From Serinibacter arcticus (GTDB lineage Bacteria > Actinomycetota > Actinomycetes > Actinomycetales > Beutenbergiaceae), in NCBI RefSeq assembly GCF_003121705.1, contig NZ_PYHR01000002.1, positions 2,232,001 through 2,296,000 of the forward strand: a stretch of DNA of 64,000 nt. Direction: 5' to 3'. A model generated the notes under the pieces. It saw only the letters and a list, made by a program, of their open reading frames with translations. It ran no database searches and was not told the DNA's origin. This document shows positions 9,086 through 18,617 of this stretch, one piece after another. The stretch's first letter is position 1, and every line of letters starts with the position of its first letter. Both the position numbers and the translations under genes were made by a program.

Positions 9086-10197
9086 CGCTGCAACCGCTCT
9101 GGCCCCTGTGGGCGCTCGTGCTCGTCTGGGGCGGGCTGCTCGTGTTCTGCGCCGTCCACCTCGTGCGCCAGCGCCGCCACCGCGGGGCGTGGGCGCGCCG
9201 GACGGGTGCCGCGCTCGCGCTCGGCGTGCTGCTGCTCGGGCCCTCGCTCGTGGACCGCAACGGCACCACGATGCAGACGAACGCCGAGGTGTTCTTCGTC
9301 GTCGACCGCACCGGGTCGATGGCGGCCGAGGACTACGACGGCGCCCGGCCCCGCCTCGAGGGTGTGCGGTACGACATCCCCGCGATCGTCGACGCCTTCC
9401 CCGGCGGACGTTTCACCGTGATCGGCTGGGACTCCCAGGCCACCCGCCAGCTGCCGCTGACGACCGACGCGCGCGCCGTGAAGTCGTGGGCCGAGACCTT
9501 CCAGCAGGAGCTGACGTCCTACTCCGCCGGCTCCCAGGTGGACCGCCCGCTCGCCGCGCTCCAGGAGGCGCTCACCGGTGCCGCGGAGCGGAACCCCAAC
9601 AACGTGCGCATCGTGTACTTCCTGTCCGACGGCGAGAACACGGACGGCTCCGCGTCCTCCGCCGACGCCGAGCTCGCCTCGTTCGAGGCGCTCGCCCCGC
9701 TGGTCGACGGCGGGGCCGTGCTCGGGTACGGCACGTCCGAGGGCGGGAAGATGCGCACGTACGACGGCGTGACGCCCCTCGAGTCCGCGCCGTACATCCC
9801 CGATCCCACGCAGGGCGGCGCCGACGCCCTCTCGGTGATCGACGAGGTCACCCTGCGCACGATCGCCGAGCAGCTCGGCGTCACCTACGTCCACCGGATC
9901 ACCCCCGACACGGTCGAGGGCTTCACCTCCGGGATCGACCTCGAGGACATCGCCGGCGACGGCCGCCGCGAGGAGGTCGTCTACCGGCCCGTGCTCTGGC
10001 CGGCCGCCGCCGTCGCGCTCGGGCTCATCGCCTGGGAGCTGTTCGTCGTCGCCCGCGCCTACCCGACGCGTCTCGGCCCGGACGGCTTCGAGTCGCGACG
10101 GTCAGCGTTCGGCGGCCGGCGGGCACCCGCCCGGACCGCGACGCCGGGCGCCGGGTCCACCGAGCCGATCACCCCGACGAAGGCAGGTGTCCGATGA
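9082..10197 (+). CDS. VWA domain-containing membrane protein (BatB-like)
   Basis: The second VWA protein of the operon, 371 residues, starting at an ATG that shares ATGA with the previous stop. Membrane segments lie near residues 9-27 and 42-54 and again near the C-terminus (VLWPAAAVALGLIAWELF). The MIDAS motif at 75-79 reads DRTGS, with Thr in place of the usual first Ser; Thr is chemically conservative but differs from the paralogue just upstream. NVRIVYFLSDGENTDG supplies the later VWA acidic cluster. A basic tail of about 50 residues follows the last membrane segment. It is presumably a partner of the upstream VWA protein, and the next gene again overlaps by ATGA. Confidence 0.9.
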   Translation: MTLQPLWPLWALVLVWGGLLVFCAVHLVRQRRHRGAWARRTGAALALGVLLLGPSLVDRNGTTMQTNAEVFFVVDRTGSMAAEDYDGARPRLEGVRYDIPAIVDAFPGGRFTVIGWDSQATRQLPLTTDARAVKSWAETFQQELTSYSAGSQVDRPLAALQEALTGAAERNPNNVRIVYFLSDGENTDGSASSADAELASFEALAPLVDGGAVLGYGTSEGGKMRTYDGVTPLESAPYIPDPTQGGADALSVIDEVTLRTIAEQLGVTYVHRITPDTVEGFTSGIDLEDIAGDGRREEVVYRPVLWPAAAVALGLIAWELFVVARAYPTRLGPDGFESRRSAFGGRRAPARTATPGAGSTEPITPTKAGVR

Positions 10198-11072
10198 GCC
10201 CGACGCTGACGGAGCTCCCCGCGCCCGGGCAGTTCGAGACGGTCGAGCAGGCGCAGCAGGCCCGCGCCGTGGCGGAGGCGGGCGTGCGCCGTCGCAAGCT
10301 CCTGGTGTGGTCCTCCCCCGTCGTCGCGCTGCTGGTGCTCGCGGCGATCTACCTGCTGACGATCACGACGGTGGTGATCGTCGGCGAGCGGTCGTACGAG
10401 AACCGGAGCTACGCGACCGCGACGCGCCAGTTCTCCTGGCTGCAGAACGTGAACGCGCTGGAGACCTGGAAGCCGTACTACAACGCCGGCACGGCGCGGT
10501 ACGCCGGCGGCGGGTTCTTCCGCGCCTCGCAGGAGCTCGAGCAGGCGCTCGAGATCGTGCCGAAGGGCACCGACGGCGCGCGCGGGGCCGACGAGTGCAA
10601 GGTCGCGATGAACCTGTCGCTCGCCTACGAGGGGCTCGGCGACGAGGCCGCCCTCGCTGCCGACCCGGCGATGGCCCTGACCTACTACGCGCAGGCGCTC
10701 GCCCAGCTCGAGGGGTGCGGCAGCGGCAGCGGCGGCGACTCCGAGCAGGAGTCGGAGGCGCAGGAGAGCCAGGAGCGCCAGGAGGGCAAGCAGGGCGAGC
10801 AGGAGCAGGCCCAGGGCGGCGGCGAGGACCCGTCCGATCCGAGCGACCCGGCCGATCCGGGCGAGGACCCCGCCGACCCGACGGACCCGACCGACCCGGG
10901 TGAGGAGCCGCCGCCGACCGATCCGGGCGAGGACCAGACCGGCGCGTCCGAGGACCCCGACATGTCCGAGGAGGAGCGGGAGGTCGCGGAGCGCAACGCC
11001 GAGGCGGAGCGCGAGCGCCAGGAGCAGGAGCAGCAGGAGGGCGGCGGCTCGGGCGGCGGCCAGGGCTGGTAG
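10194..11072 (+). CDS. TPR-like membrane protein (BatC-like), last gene of the moxR operon
   Basis: A 292-residue protein with one membrane segment at about 42-63 (WSSPVVALLVLAAIYLLTI). A tetratricopeptide-like helical region follows: YNAGTARYAGGGFFRASQEL, MNLSLAYEGLGDEA and ALTYYAQALAQLEGC. The C-terminal 100 residues are low complexity, first Gln/Glu-rich and then repeats of DPSDPADPGEDP type, ending in an acidic Glu/Arg/Gln tail. The repeat register is clean, so the tail looks real. TPR proteins close comparable MoxR/VWA operons. It is followed within 25 bp by the first 74-bp repeat, which probably ends transcription. Confidence 0.85.
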   Translation: MSPTLTELPAPGQFETVEQAQQARAVAEAGVRRRKLLVWSSPVVALLVLAAIYLLTITTVVIVGERSYENRSYATATRQFSWLQNVNALETWKPYYNAGTARYAGGGFFRASQELEQALEIVPKGTDGARGADECKVAMNLSLAYEGLGDEAALAADPAMALTYYAQALAQLEGCGSGSGGDSEQESEAQESQERQEGKQGEQEQAQGGGEDPSDPSDPADPGEDPADPTDPTDPGEEPPPTDPGEDQTGASEDPDMSEEEREVAERNAEAERERQEQEQQEGGGSGGGQGW

Positions 11073-11093
11073 CCGGCGGCCTGCCGCCGGCCT

Positions 11094-11167
11094 GCCGCGG
11101 CCGCGTTGCGCGCGCGGATGGCCGCATGGGCCCGGCCGAAGCGGCCACCGGTGCGCACAACGCCGCC
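11094..11167. repeat. 74-bp hairpin-forming repeat, copy 1
   Basis: These 74 bases are identical to 18489-18562. The element is an extended imperfect palindrome: CGTTGCGCGC on the left pairs with GCGCACAACG on the right, and GGATGGCCGC pairs largely with GCGGCCACCG around a 15-base centre. This copy sits between the convergent ends of the TPR gene and the oligopeptide ABC ATPase gene, 12 bp past the latter's stop. That placement suits a bidirectional terminator or a REP-like element. Confidence 0.85.
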
Positions 11168-11179
11168 GAGCCGCCGCCG

Positions 11180-12838
11180 TCAGGCCGCCGACCGCGCCGC
11201 TCGGCGGCGGCGCTGCTCCACCGGGTCCGGCACCGGAGCAGCCAGCACGAGCTCCCGCGTGTAGTCACGGCGCGGCTGCCGAAGGACGTCGGCGACGTCG
11301 CCCTCCTCCACCACCTGCCCGTCCTTGAGGACCAGCACCCGGGTGCACAGGCCCTCCACCACAACGAGGTCGTGGCTGATGAACAGGCACGCGAAGCCGC
11401 GCTCGGCCTGCAGCCGCGCCAGCAGCTCGATCACCTGCGCCTGGATGGAGACGTCCAGCGCCGACGTCGGCTCGTCCGCGACCAGCACCGCCGGGTCGAG
11501 CGCGAGCGCCCGCGCAATCGCCACGCGCTGCTTCTGGCCGCCGGAGAGCTCGTGCGGGTAGCGCCTCAGCAGGTCCGCCGGCAGGTTGACCTGCTCGAGC
11601 AGCTCGGCCGCACGCTCGGTCACGGCGCGCCGGGGCTGCCGCTGCTGCGTCACGATCGGCTCGGCCACGGACTCCAGGACGGACAGCCGCGGGTTGAGCG
11701 ATCCGGCCGGGTCCTGGAACACCATCCCGACGCGCGCCGCCGCTTGTCGCCTCGCCGCGACGCGCCCCGACTCGAGGTGGACGCCGTCGAGCGTGATCGT
11801 GCCCCCCGTGACCGGGGCCAGCCCCAGGATGCTGCGCCCGATGCTGGACTTACCCGACCCTGACTCGCCCACCAGCCCGAGCATCTCGCCCGCGCCGATC
11901 GCGAAGCTCACGCCGCGGACGACGTCGGGCGTGCGCGAGAACCGGGTGCGGTAGTTGACCGACAGGTCGCGCACCTGGAGCACCGGCGCGGGGGCCGGCC
12001 CGACGCCGTCGCTCACCGTCACCGGCCCGAGCACCGCCGCACGATCACGCCCCCGCGGGACGGCCGCCAGCAGCGCCCGGGAGTATGCGTGCTGCGGCGC
12101 CTCGAAGAGCTGGACGGTGGGCGCGCGCTCGACCACCCGGCCGTCCTTCAGCACGACGACGCGGTCCGCCAGGTCCGCCACGACGCCCATGTCGTGGGTG
12201 ATGAGAAGGATCCCGAGGTCCTGCGTGCGGCGCAGCTCGTCGAGGAGGTCGAGGATCCCGAGCTGGACGGTGACGTCCAGCGCCGTCGTGGGCTCGTCCG
12301 CGATGAGCACCCGCGGACCGCCGGCCAGCGCCGTCGCGATCATCACGCGCTGGCGGAGCCCGCCCGAGAGCTGGTGGGGATGGACGTCCACCCGTGTCTC
12401 GGGCTCGGGGACCCCGACCGTGCGCAGCAGCTCGACGACCCGACGGCGGACGTCGGCCCGTGAGAGACCCGGCTGGTGCAGCCGCACCACCTCGGCCACC
12501 TGCGACCCGACGGTGAACACGGGGTCGAGCGCGAGGCCGGGGTCCTGGAAGATCAGCGCCACCTCGCCGCCGCGCAGCTCTCGCACCCGCGCCAGCTCGG
12601 CGTCGAGCACTTCCTCGCCGCGGTAGGTGATGGAGCCGGTCACCTCGGCGTCGCGCGGCAGGAGCCCGAGCACCGCGAGCGCGGACACCGACTTCCCCGA
12701 ACCCGACTCCCCCACCAGCGCGACGACCTCGCCCGCACGGACCTCGACGTCGATCCCGTCGACGGCCCGCACGTCGGCGCCCGGGAAGCGGACCCCCAGG
12801 TCGCGGACCGCCAGCAGCGGCGGGGAGACCTCAGCCAC
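11180..12838 (-). CDS. Oligopeptide ABC transporter, fused double ATP-binding protein (DppD-DppF type)
   Basis: The 552-residue protein holds two complete ABC ATPase domains in tandem, equivalent to DppD and DppF joined. Both Walker A motifs read GESGSGKS. The signature motifs are LSGGLRQR (first half) and LSGGQKQR (second half), and the Walker B regions are [11 protein letters not shown] and [11 protein letters not shown]. Each half ends with peptide-transporter features such as [14 protein letters not shown] and [13 protein letters not shown]. The GTG at 12838 (VAEVSPPLL) was chosen because it overlaps the end of the peptidase gene by 8 bp. It energises uptake through the two permeases encoded upstream; the substrate is probably short peptides. 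Confidence 0.93.
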   Translation of the reverse strand: MAEVSPPLLAVRDLGVRFPGADVRAVDGIDVEVRAGEVVALVGESGSGKSVSALAVLGLLPRDAEVTGSITYRGEEVLDAELARVRELRGGEVALIFQDPGLALDPVFTVGSQVAEVVRLHQPGLSRADVRRRVVELLRTVGVPEPETRVDVHPHQLSGGLRQRVMIATALAGGPRVLIADEPTTALDVTVQLGILDLLDELRRTQDLGILLITHDMGVVADLADRVVVLKDGRVVERAPTVQLFEAPQHAYSRALLAAVPRGRDRAAVLGPVTVSDGVGPAPAPVLQVRDLSVNYRTRFSRTPDVVRGVSFAIGAGEMLGLVGESGSGKSSIGRSILGLAPVTGGTITLDGVHLESGRVAARRQAAARVGMVFQDPAGSLNPRLSVLESVAEPIVTQQRQPRRAVTERAAELLEQVNLPADLLRRYPHELSGGQKQRVAIARALALDPAVLVADEPTSALDVSIQAQVIELLARLQAERGFACLFISHDLVVVEGLCTRVLVLKDGQVVEEGDVADVLRQPRRDYTRELVLAAPVPDPVEQRRRRAARSAA

Positions 12839-14384
12839 GCTCGCTCCCGCCGTCGGCGAGGAACGCGTCGAGCCGGACGAGCGCGACCACGTACACCTCG
12901 AACGCGCGGAACAGCCCGTCGATCGAGGCGTACTCGTCCGGACCGTGCGGGCCGGCGTGCTCGCTGACGAACGACGGCCGCGCGGGCAGCCCCAGCTGCG
13001 CCACCAGATCGGGGTTGCGCCCGAAGCCGGGGCCGAACGTGATGGAGCGCGGCAGGTGGCGCGCGTGCGTCCCCCCACCCATCGCGAACGGCGTCTCGTC
13101 CACGTCGAGCACCTGGTTGAACGTGCCCTGGAGGAGGCGGACGAGGGCGTCGTCCTCGGGGACGTGGAACGGCGGCGCGTCCCGGACGGCGACGACGTGC
13201 CCGCCCCAGCCTGCCGCGAGGGCGGCGAGGCGGGCGGTGAGGTCTCCGCCGTCGCTCGCCACGGGGTAGCGGATGTCGAGCGCGAGGGTCACGCCGCCGT
13301 CGACCGGCTCGACGAGCCCGCCGTTCTGGGTCAGCGGACCGGTGACGTCGTCGCTGGTCGCGAGGCCCGAACCGTCGCCGTACGGGGTCGCGAGCGTCGT
13401 GGCGAGCGCGCGGGCGGCGGCGAGGTCGGCCGCGTCCAGCGAAGGCACCCGGACGAGCACCTCGGCGAGCACGAGGATCGCGTTCAGGGTCCGGTCGGGG
13501 AACGCGGCGTGCCCGGAGCGACCCCGCGCGTGGACGTGCGCCCCGCCGTCGGGTGTCGTGGTCACGGCGACCAGGTCGCGCCACTCCTCGCGGATCCCGG
13601 CGCGCGCCTCCTCGACCTCGGAGGTGGGCACCCCGGGCAGGGTGAGCTCCGCCGTCGCCGGCACGGCGTTCTCCGCGACGCCGGCGCGCAGGTGCGCCAG
13701 GACGGGGCCCGTCGGGACGTGCAGGCTGATGTTGAGGCCGCCCTTCTGGGCGTGGTTGACCGGGAACGGCCCGTCGGTGATGAGCGACTGGCGCGGCACC
13801 GGCGCGTGCTCGACGTAGTGGACGATGTCGGGCATCCCGACCTCCTCCGCGCCCCCGTAGATGATGCGGAGGCTGTGCCGGAGGGGAATCTCCAGATCGC
13901 GGAACGCCCGCAGCAGGTAGAGGTCGATCAGGGCCGCGCCCTTGTTGTCGGCGGAACCACGCCCCACGACGACGCCGTCGCGCTCGAACGGTTCGTAGGG
14001 TTCGTGCGTCCAGCCCTCGCCCGCCGGGACGACGTCGAGGTGCGACACGAGGCCGATCTCCTCCTCGCCGTCGCCCGAGGTCACCGACAACGCGAAGCCG
14101 TCGTGGGGGTGCGTGGCGAACCCCAGCTCGCGGGCGCGCCGCTCGACCAGGTCGATCACCTCCGCGACGGCCGGCCCGAAGGGCGCCCCCGGGGCGGCGA
14201 GGGTGGCGTCGGCGACGCTCGGGACTCGCACCCAGGCCAGGAGGTCGGCGACGTACTCCTCGCGGTGATCGTCGAGCCAGGCGCGGGCACGGACCACGAG
14301 TGCGCGCTCGACGTCGGACAGCGTGGTGGGGACGAGCGCGGTGGAGGGATCGGGGGTGACGGTGGTGGTGACGGACTCAGACAC
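12831..14384 (-). CDS. M20 family metallopeptidase (PepV/Sapep-like dipeptidase)
   Basis: A 517-residue cytoplasmic M20 peptidase. Metal and catalytic residues are visible: H115 and D117 in LVSHLDVVP, bridging D146 in GRGSADNKG, E180-E181 in GGAEEVGM, D204 in ITDGPFP, and a C-terminal His near 480 in PHGPDEY. The insertion between the two catalytic halves matches the lid/dimerisation domain of PepV-type dipeptidases. It lies inside an oligopeptide transport operon, overlapping both neighbours by 8 bp with the same start-stop arrangement (GTGNCTGA), so it probably hydrolyses the imported peptides. Confidence 0.9.
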   Translation of the reverse strand: MSESVTTTVTPDPSTALVPTTLSDVERALVVRARAWLDDHREEYVADLLAWVRVPSVADATLAAPGAPFGPAVAEVIDLVERRARELGFATHPHDGFALSVTSGDGEEEIGLVSHLDVVPAGEGWTHEPYEPFERDGVVVGRGSADNKGAALIDLYLLRAFRDLEIPLRHSLRIIYGGAEEVGMPDIVHYVEHAPVPRQSLITDGPFPVNHAQKGGLNISLHVPTGPVLAHLRAGVAENAVPATAELTLPGVPTSEVEEARAGIREEWRDLVAVTTTPDGGAHVHARGRSGHAAFPDRTLNAILVLAEVLVRVPSLDAADLAAARALATTLATPYGDGSGLATSDDVTGPLTQNGGLVEPVDGGVTLALDIRYPVASDGGDLTARLAALAAGWGGHVVAVRDAPPFHVPEDDALVRLLQGTFNQVLDVDETPFAMGGGTHARHLPRSITFGPGFGRNPDLVAQLGLPARPSFVSEHAGPHGPDEYASIDGLFRAFEVYVVALVRLDAFLADGGSERG

Positions 14385-15434
14385 GGGGGTCGTCCTCTCG
14401 GGGAGTCGGGGCGGGGGTGGTCTCGGGAGTGGTGTCGGGGGCCGGGGACGGGCTCCCCGGGCGACGCGACGGACGGCGGGGGCGACGCCACCCGGTCAGG
14501 GTGAGGTCGCGCAGCGGCTGGTGCGGGCGGGGGTTGAGCAGGCCGGAGAGGCCGTCGCCGACGAGGTAGACGGCGAGGACCATCGCGACGATCGCCACGC
14601 CCGGCGGGATCCAGAGCCACCACTCGTAGGTGAGCACGCGCAGGCTCTGCGCGGCGGAGAGCATGTTGCCCCAGCTCGGATCCGGCTGCTTGACGCCGAG
14701 ACCCAGGAAGCTCAGCGCCGCCTCCGCGAGCACCGCGCCGGCGACGGCGAGCGTGGCGTTCACCAGGATCGGTCCCGTGGTGTTGCGCAGCAGGTGCCTG
14801 GTGACGATGCGGGGGCCGGTACGCCGGAGGCGCGGGCGAACAGCACGAACTCGCGCTCCCGCAGCGAGAGCACCTCGGCCCGCACCAGCCGGGCGAGCCC
14901 GGTCCACGAGAGCAGCCCGATGATCAGCACGACGTTCCAGATGCTCGCCCCGAACAGTCCCGCGAGCGTCACGGCGATCGAGTAGAACGGGAAGCACATG
15001 AAGATCTCGGTGATCCGCATGAGCGTCGAGTCGACCCAGCCGCCGACGTAGCCGGAGACGGCACCGACCGTGACGCCCACGACGAGCTGCACCAGGGCTG
15101 CGGCCAGGCCGACCATGATCGACAGGCGCCCGCCGTGCAGGAGTCGGGCGAGCACGTCGCGGCCGAGGTCGTCGGTGCCGAGCACGTGCTCGGGCGACGG
15201 CGGTCGCTCCAGCTGGAGCAGGTCGATCTCGTTGGGGCCGTAGGGCAGCAGGAGCGGCCCGACGAGGGTCGCGAGGGCGACCACGGCCAGCACGGCGAGG
15301 CCCGTGACGAGCCGCGGCTCGCGGTACCAGACGCGGCCCGGCCGGCGACGGCGCGACGTGGCGCCGCTCGGTCGGCCGGGGCCGGGCGGATCGGGGGTGC
15401 GACGCTGCGCGGCGCGGGCATCCGTCGTCGTCAC
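14377..15434 (-). CDS. Oligopeptide ABC transporter permease, DppC type (frameshifted as sequenced)
   Basis: Residues from the GTG at 15434 show a normal DppC start: a basic Pro-rich N-terminus, a first membrane segment, then VLGTDDLGRDVLARLLHGGR and the permease helices. The frame breaks in the conserved cytoplasmic loop after FVLFARASGVPA. It resumes in another frame with RIVTRHLLRNTTGPILVNA and LSFLGLGVKQPDPSWGNML, both hallmark DppC sequences, down to the stop at 14377. One extra base in the GGGGG run at 14811-14815 (plus strand) would restore a 352-residue protein. Either the sequence lacks a base or the transporter is inactivated. The C-terminal 50 residues are a Pro/Thr-rich tail. Confidence 0.85.
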
Positions 15435-15436
15435 GG

Positions 15437-16402
15437 CTACCTCACCACCCGGATGCGGGGGTCGACGGCCGCGTAGAGGACGTCGGCGAGCAGGTTGGCA
15501 ATCAGGGTCACGACGGCCAGGAGGATCACGATTCCCATCAGGAGGCTGTAGTCGCGGTTGAGCACTGCCTCGTAGTTGAGCCGACCGAGTCCCGGCCAGC
15601 TGAAGACCGTCTCGGTGATCAGCGCGCCCGAGAGCAGCGCCGGGATCTCGAGGCTGAGGATGGTGACGAGCGGCTTGGCGGAGTTCCGTGCGAGGTGGCG
15701 CCAGACGACGGCGGAGCGCGGGAGCCCCTTGGCGAAGTGCGTCCGCACGAAGTCCGCGCCGATCAGCTCGTTCACGCTCGTGCGGAAGTACCGCGAGAAC
15801 ACGGCGAAGTTGATGCCCGCCAGGGTGACGGCCGGCAGCACCAGGTGTCTGGCGATGTCGGTGGCGAGCGCCGGTCCCGACAGGTCGGCGCCGACGGTGG
15901 TCATCCCGGAGGCGGGCAGCAGCGCCAGGTCGGCGGCGAACACCTTGATCAGGAGCATCCCGAAGAAGAAGGTCGGGATGCTCAGCAGCGCGAAGGCGAG
16001 GATCGTGAAGAGCCAGTCGCCGAGCGAGCCCTTCGCGAGGGCGCCGAACGCCCCGACGGGGACGGCGACCAGCAGCGAGAGCGCGAGCGCCGTGACCGTG
16101 AGGATGAGCGTGTTGCCCAGCCTGCTGCCGATGATCTCGGCAACGGGCGCGCCGTACTGGATGGAGTAGCCCAGGTCACCCGTGACGGCGCGGCCGGCCC
16201 ACTTGAGGTACTTGAGCCAGATCGGGTCGTAGTAGCCGACCCGCTGCAGCAGCGCCTCCTTCACCTCGGGCGGCGCCTGCGGGTCGATCATGCTGACGTA
16301 CGGGTCGCCCGGCTGCAGGTTGATCAGGGCGAAGACGAGGACGGAGATGCCGAGGAGGACCGGGAGGGCGATCAGCACCCGGCGCAGGATGTAGCGGGTC
16401 AC
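15437..16402 (-). CDS. Oligopeptide ABC transporter permease, DppB type
   Basis: A 321-residue permease with the standard DppB layout: an N-terminal membrane helix (MTRYILRRVLIALPVLLG), a periplasmic-side loop with QPGDPYVSMIDPQ, then five more membrane helices. The EAA-like cytoplasmic loop is NELIGADFVRTHFAKGLPRS, which contacts the ATPase. ALLSGALITETVFSWPGLG is the typical penultimate segment. The partner permease starts two bases after its stop. It forms half of the membrane channel for peptides. Confidence 0.93.
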   Translation of the reverse strand: MTRYILRRVLIALPVLLGISVLVFALINLQPGDPYVSMIDPQAPPEVKEALLQRVGYYDPIWLKYLKWAGRAVTGDLGYSIQYGAPVAEIIGSRLGNTLILTVTALALSLLVAVPVGAFGALAKGSLGDWLFTILAFALLSIPTFFFGMLLIKVFAADLALLPASGMTTVGADLSGPALATDIARHLVLPAVTLAGINFAVFSRYFRTSVNELIGADFVRTHFAKGLPRSAVVWRHLARNSAKPLVTILSLEIPALLSGALITETVFSWPGLGRLNYEAVLNRDYSLLMGIVILLAVVTLIANLLADVLYAAVDPRIRVVR

Positions 16403-16439
16403 GAGGCTCCTTGCGGTGCGTGGGCGCGGTGGCCCCGCT

Positions 16440-16471
16440 CCGGCCCGACGACGCGGACGCCGTCGGGCCGG
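16440..16471. terminator. Intercistronic hairpin after the oligopeptide-binding protein gene
   Basis: A perfect 11-bp GC stem (16440-16450 with 16461-16471) around a 10-base loop lies 9 bp past the stop of the binding-protein gene and before the DppB gene. There is no U-run. Such hairpins in transport operons often act as partial terminators or mRNA stabilisers, allowing more binding protein than permease; that role is inferred. Confidence 0.6.
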
Positions 16472-16480
16472 AGGGCGGGG

Positions 16481-18139
16481 TCACTCGCCGACGTACCAGT
16501 TCTCGACGCCGAAGAACGGCTCGTAGGGGTAGGTCGCCACGCCCTGCACCTCGGGTCGCGACGCGTAGCCGCGGTTGGGGATGTAGAGCCAGACCCGGAA
16601 CGCCAGCTCGTTGACCTCGCGGAACCACGCGCTGACGGCCTCGGCGTAGGGCTCCGGCTCGACGGTGGAGACCACCGTGTCGTGCAGCGCGGTCAGCTCC
16701 GGGTCCTCGAACCGCTCCCACCAGAAGTTGTTGTCGTAGTTGCCTGGACGGAAGGTGCCTCCCATGAGGACACCGTCGTAGGGCACGGCCGGATCCTGGA
16801 GGATCGCGAGGGTGGAGTTGAAGTCGCCCGAGACCAGCTCGACGTCGAGGCCGATCTCCTGCAGGTTCTGCTGGATGATCGGCGCCGACTGCTCGCGCGT
16901 CTTGTTGCCGGTCGGGAAGTTGAGCACGAAGGTGAACGGCTCGCCGTCCTTCTCCACGACGCCGTCGCCGTCGGTGTCCACCCAGCCGGCCTCGGCGAGC
17001 AGGGCCGCGGCGGCCTCGGGGTCGTGGTCGTAGGTGTCGAGGTCGTCCGGGTAGGCGGGGTCGAGCGGGCTGCCGATCGTGTTCGAGACCGCACCGTGGC
17101 CGTACAGCAAGGAGTCCACGATGCCGGTGCGGTTGATCGCGGTGACGATCGCCTGCCGGACGCGGACGTCCTGGAGTCGCTCGTCGTTCGCATCGAGCGT
17201 CAGGGACTGCAACGAGGTCCCCGCCTGCTCGTCGACCCTGATCCCGGCGTCCTCGTAGGCGGTCAGCTCGGTCGGGTTCCAGCTCGAGAGCTCGGCGATG
17301 TCGAGCTCGCCGTTGACCAGTTGTGTCTGAACCGTCTCCGGCGAGGTCACCGTGAAGATGAGCTTCGCGGCCTTCGGGGCACCGTGGAGATATTCCTCGT
17401 TGCGCTCCAGCTCGACGTACTGGTCGGGGAGGAAGGTCACGAACTTGAAGGGGCCCGTGCCGACGGGGGTGCCGGCCTGCGGTGAGGTGTCCCAGTCCGC
17501 CACGGGGACGGTCTCCCAGATGTGCTTGGCGAGCACCGGGCGGTCGGCGAAGTGCGAGAGCGCGGCCGAGTACGGCTGGGTGAAGGTGAAGGAGACGGTG
17601 GTCGGGTCGATCACCTGGATGCCGGACACGGTCGCGGCCGCGCCGGAGTGGTACTCCTCGAAGCCCTCGACCTCGGTGATGAAGGCCGGGGTGTCACGCG
17701 GCCAGTCCGCGCTGCCCTGGATGCTGTAGGTGAAGGCGACGTCCTCGGCGGTGAAGGGCTCGCCGTCGTGCCACGTGACGTCGCCGGGCAGCGTGAAAGT
17801 GAGCGTGCGCCCGTCCTCCGACCACTCGTAACCCTCTGCCAGCTGCGGCGTGAAGCCCTGGTTCTCGTCCACGATCACGAGCCGGCTGTAGACGTTGAAG
17901 ACGATCGCGCGGTCGTAGTCGGTGAAGTAGGTCAACGGGTTGAACGTGCCGTTGGGGTTGCTCCACAGCGCGTAGCGGATGGTCGAGTCGCCCGGGTCGG
18001 CGACGTCGGTCGCCCCCTCGGCGGCGCTGGTGGACGACGACGTCTGCCCCGACGAGCCCACGGGCTCGGGGTTGGCGCACGCGGTCAGCAGCAGGGCTGC
18101 CGCGGCGAGGAGGGACGTGCCGGCAAGTGTTCGTCTCAC
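16481..18139 (-). CDS. Oligopeptide ABC transporter substrate-binding lipoprotein (SBP_bac_5)
   Basis: The 552-residue protein starts at a GTG at 18139, preceded by AAGGAG at good spacing. A lipoprotein signal peptide ends in LLTAC, so Cys is acylated at the membrane. A Ser/Thr-rich linker follows, then the family-5 binding fold: RTLTFTLPGDVTWHDGEPFT, TSPQAGTPVGTGPFKF and QDVRVRQAIVTAINR. A segment reading VDTDGDGVVEKDGEPF is typical of actinobacterial and archaeal-like members. It is the first gene of the operon SBP-DppB-DppC-M20-DppDF. The likely ligand is a peptide, inferred from the neighbouring dipeptidase. Confidence 0.93.
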   Translation of the reverse strand: MRRTLAGTSLLAAAALLLTACANPEPVGSSGQTSSSTSAAEGATDVADPGDSTIRYALWSNPNGTFNPLTYFTDYDRAIVFNVYSRLVIVDENQGFTPQLAEGYEWSEDGRTLTFTLPGDVTWHDGEPFTAEDVAFTYSIQGSADWPRDTPAFITEVEGFEEYHSGAAATVSGIQVIDPTTVSFTFTQPYSAALSHFADRPVLAKHIWETVPVADWDTSPQAGTPVGTGPFKFVTFLPDQYVELERNEEYLHGAPKAAKLIFTVTSPETVQTQLVNGELDIAELSSWNPTELTAYEDAGIRVDEQAGTSLQSLTLDANDERLQDVRVRQAIVTAINRTGIVDSLLYGHGAVSNTIGSPLDPAYPDDLDTYDHDPEAAAALLAEAGWVDTDGDGVVEKDGEPFTFVLNFPTGNKTREQSAPIIQQNLQEIGLDVELVSGDFNSTLAILQDPAVPYDGVLMGGTFRPGNYDNNFWWERFEDPELTALHDTVVSTVEPEPYAEAVSAWFREVNELAFRVWLYIPNRGYASRPEVQGVATYPYEPFFGVENWYVGE

Positions 18140-18488
18140 GGGGTGCTCCTTGGTCTCCGACCGGGCGCGCGCAGGGCGGACCGCGGCCGGAGGGCCTGTG
18201 TCAGGGGTGGTCGTCGGGGTCAAGCCGTCGACCCGCTCGGGCACCGGTCACGGACGTGCGTCCACGCGATGAGCGGCAGTCGGGGTCGACGCGATCGACG
18301 GTAGCGACGGGCGCCGAGGGGCTCCCGGGCGTCGGGAGCGTCTCACCTGGCGAGCTTTCCATCTCGTGGGACGGATTTCAGATCTGGCTGGAGCGCCCGG
18401 TGGCGTCCGCGTGGCGGGATCGGCGGGAGCGGACTTGCCGACACCGCTGCCGCCGGCCGAGGCTTCGCCCACCGTCAGCCGGCCGGCC
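18140..18488. other. Upstream region of the oligopeptide transporter operon
   Basis: About 350 bases with no supported gene. The region should contain the promoter of the binding-protein operon, but no operator-like palindrome was found. Base composition is slightly less GC-rich around 18350-18400. Confidence 0.4.
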
Positions 18489-18562
18489 GCCGCGGCCGCG
18501 TTGCGCGCGCGGATGGCCGCATGGGCCCGGCCGAAGCGGCCACCGGTGCGCACAACGCCGCC
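18489..18562. repeat. 74-bp hairpin-forming repeat, copy 2
   Basis: A perfect copy of 11094-11167 in the same orientation, 7,395 bp away. It lies 55 bp past the stop of the E2 acyltransferase gene. Both copies therefore sit just downstream of a minus-strand gene, which suits a terminator-like role. Together they also bracket the whole oligopeptide transporter operon as direct repeats. Confidence 0.85.
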
Positions 18563-18617
18563 CGCCGCGGGGAGCGGCGGGCGGCGTCGGCCGTGCAGAA
18601 GGGTGGGGGCGGGTGGG

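Noticed and set aside
14377-15434. Programmed ribosomal frameshift in the permease
   Set aside because: There is no slippery heptamer or stimulatory structure evident, and the same kind of break occurs in five unrelated genes.
15695-17485. Long plus-strand open frame across the permease and binding-protein genes
   Set aside because: It crosses two genes that have unmistakable family motifs on the other strand.
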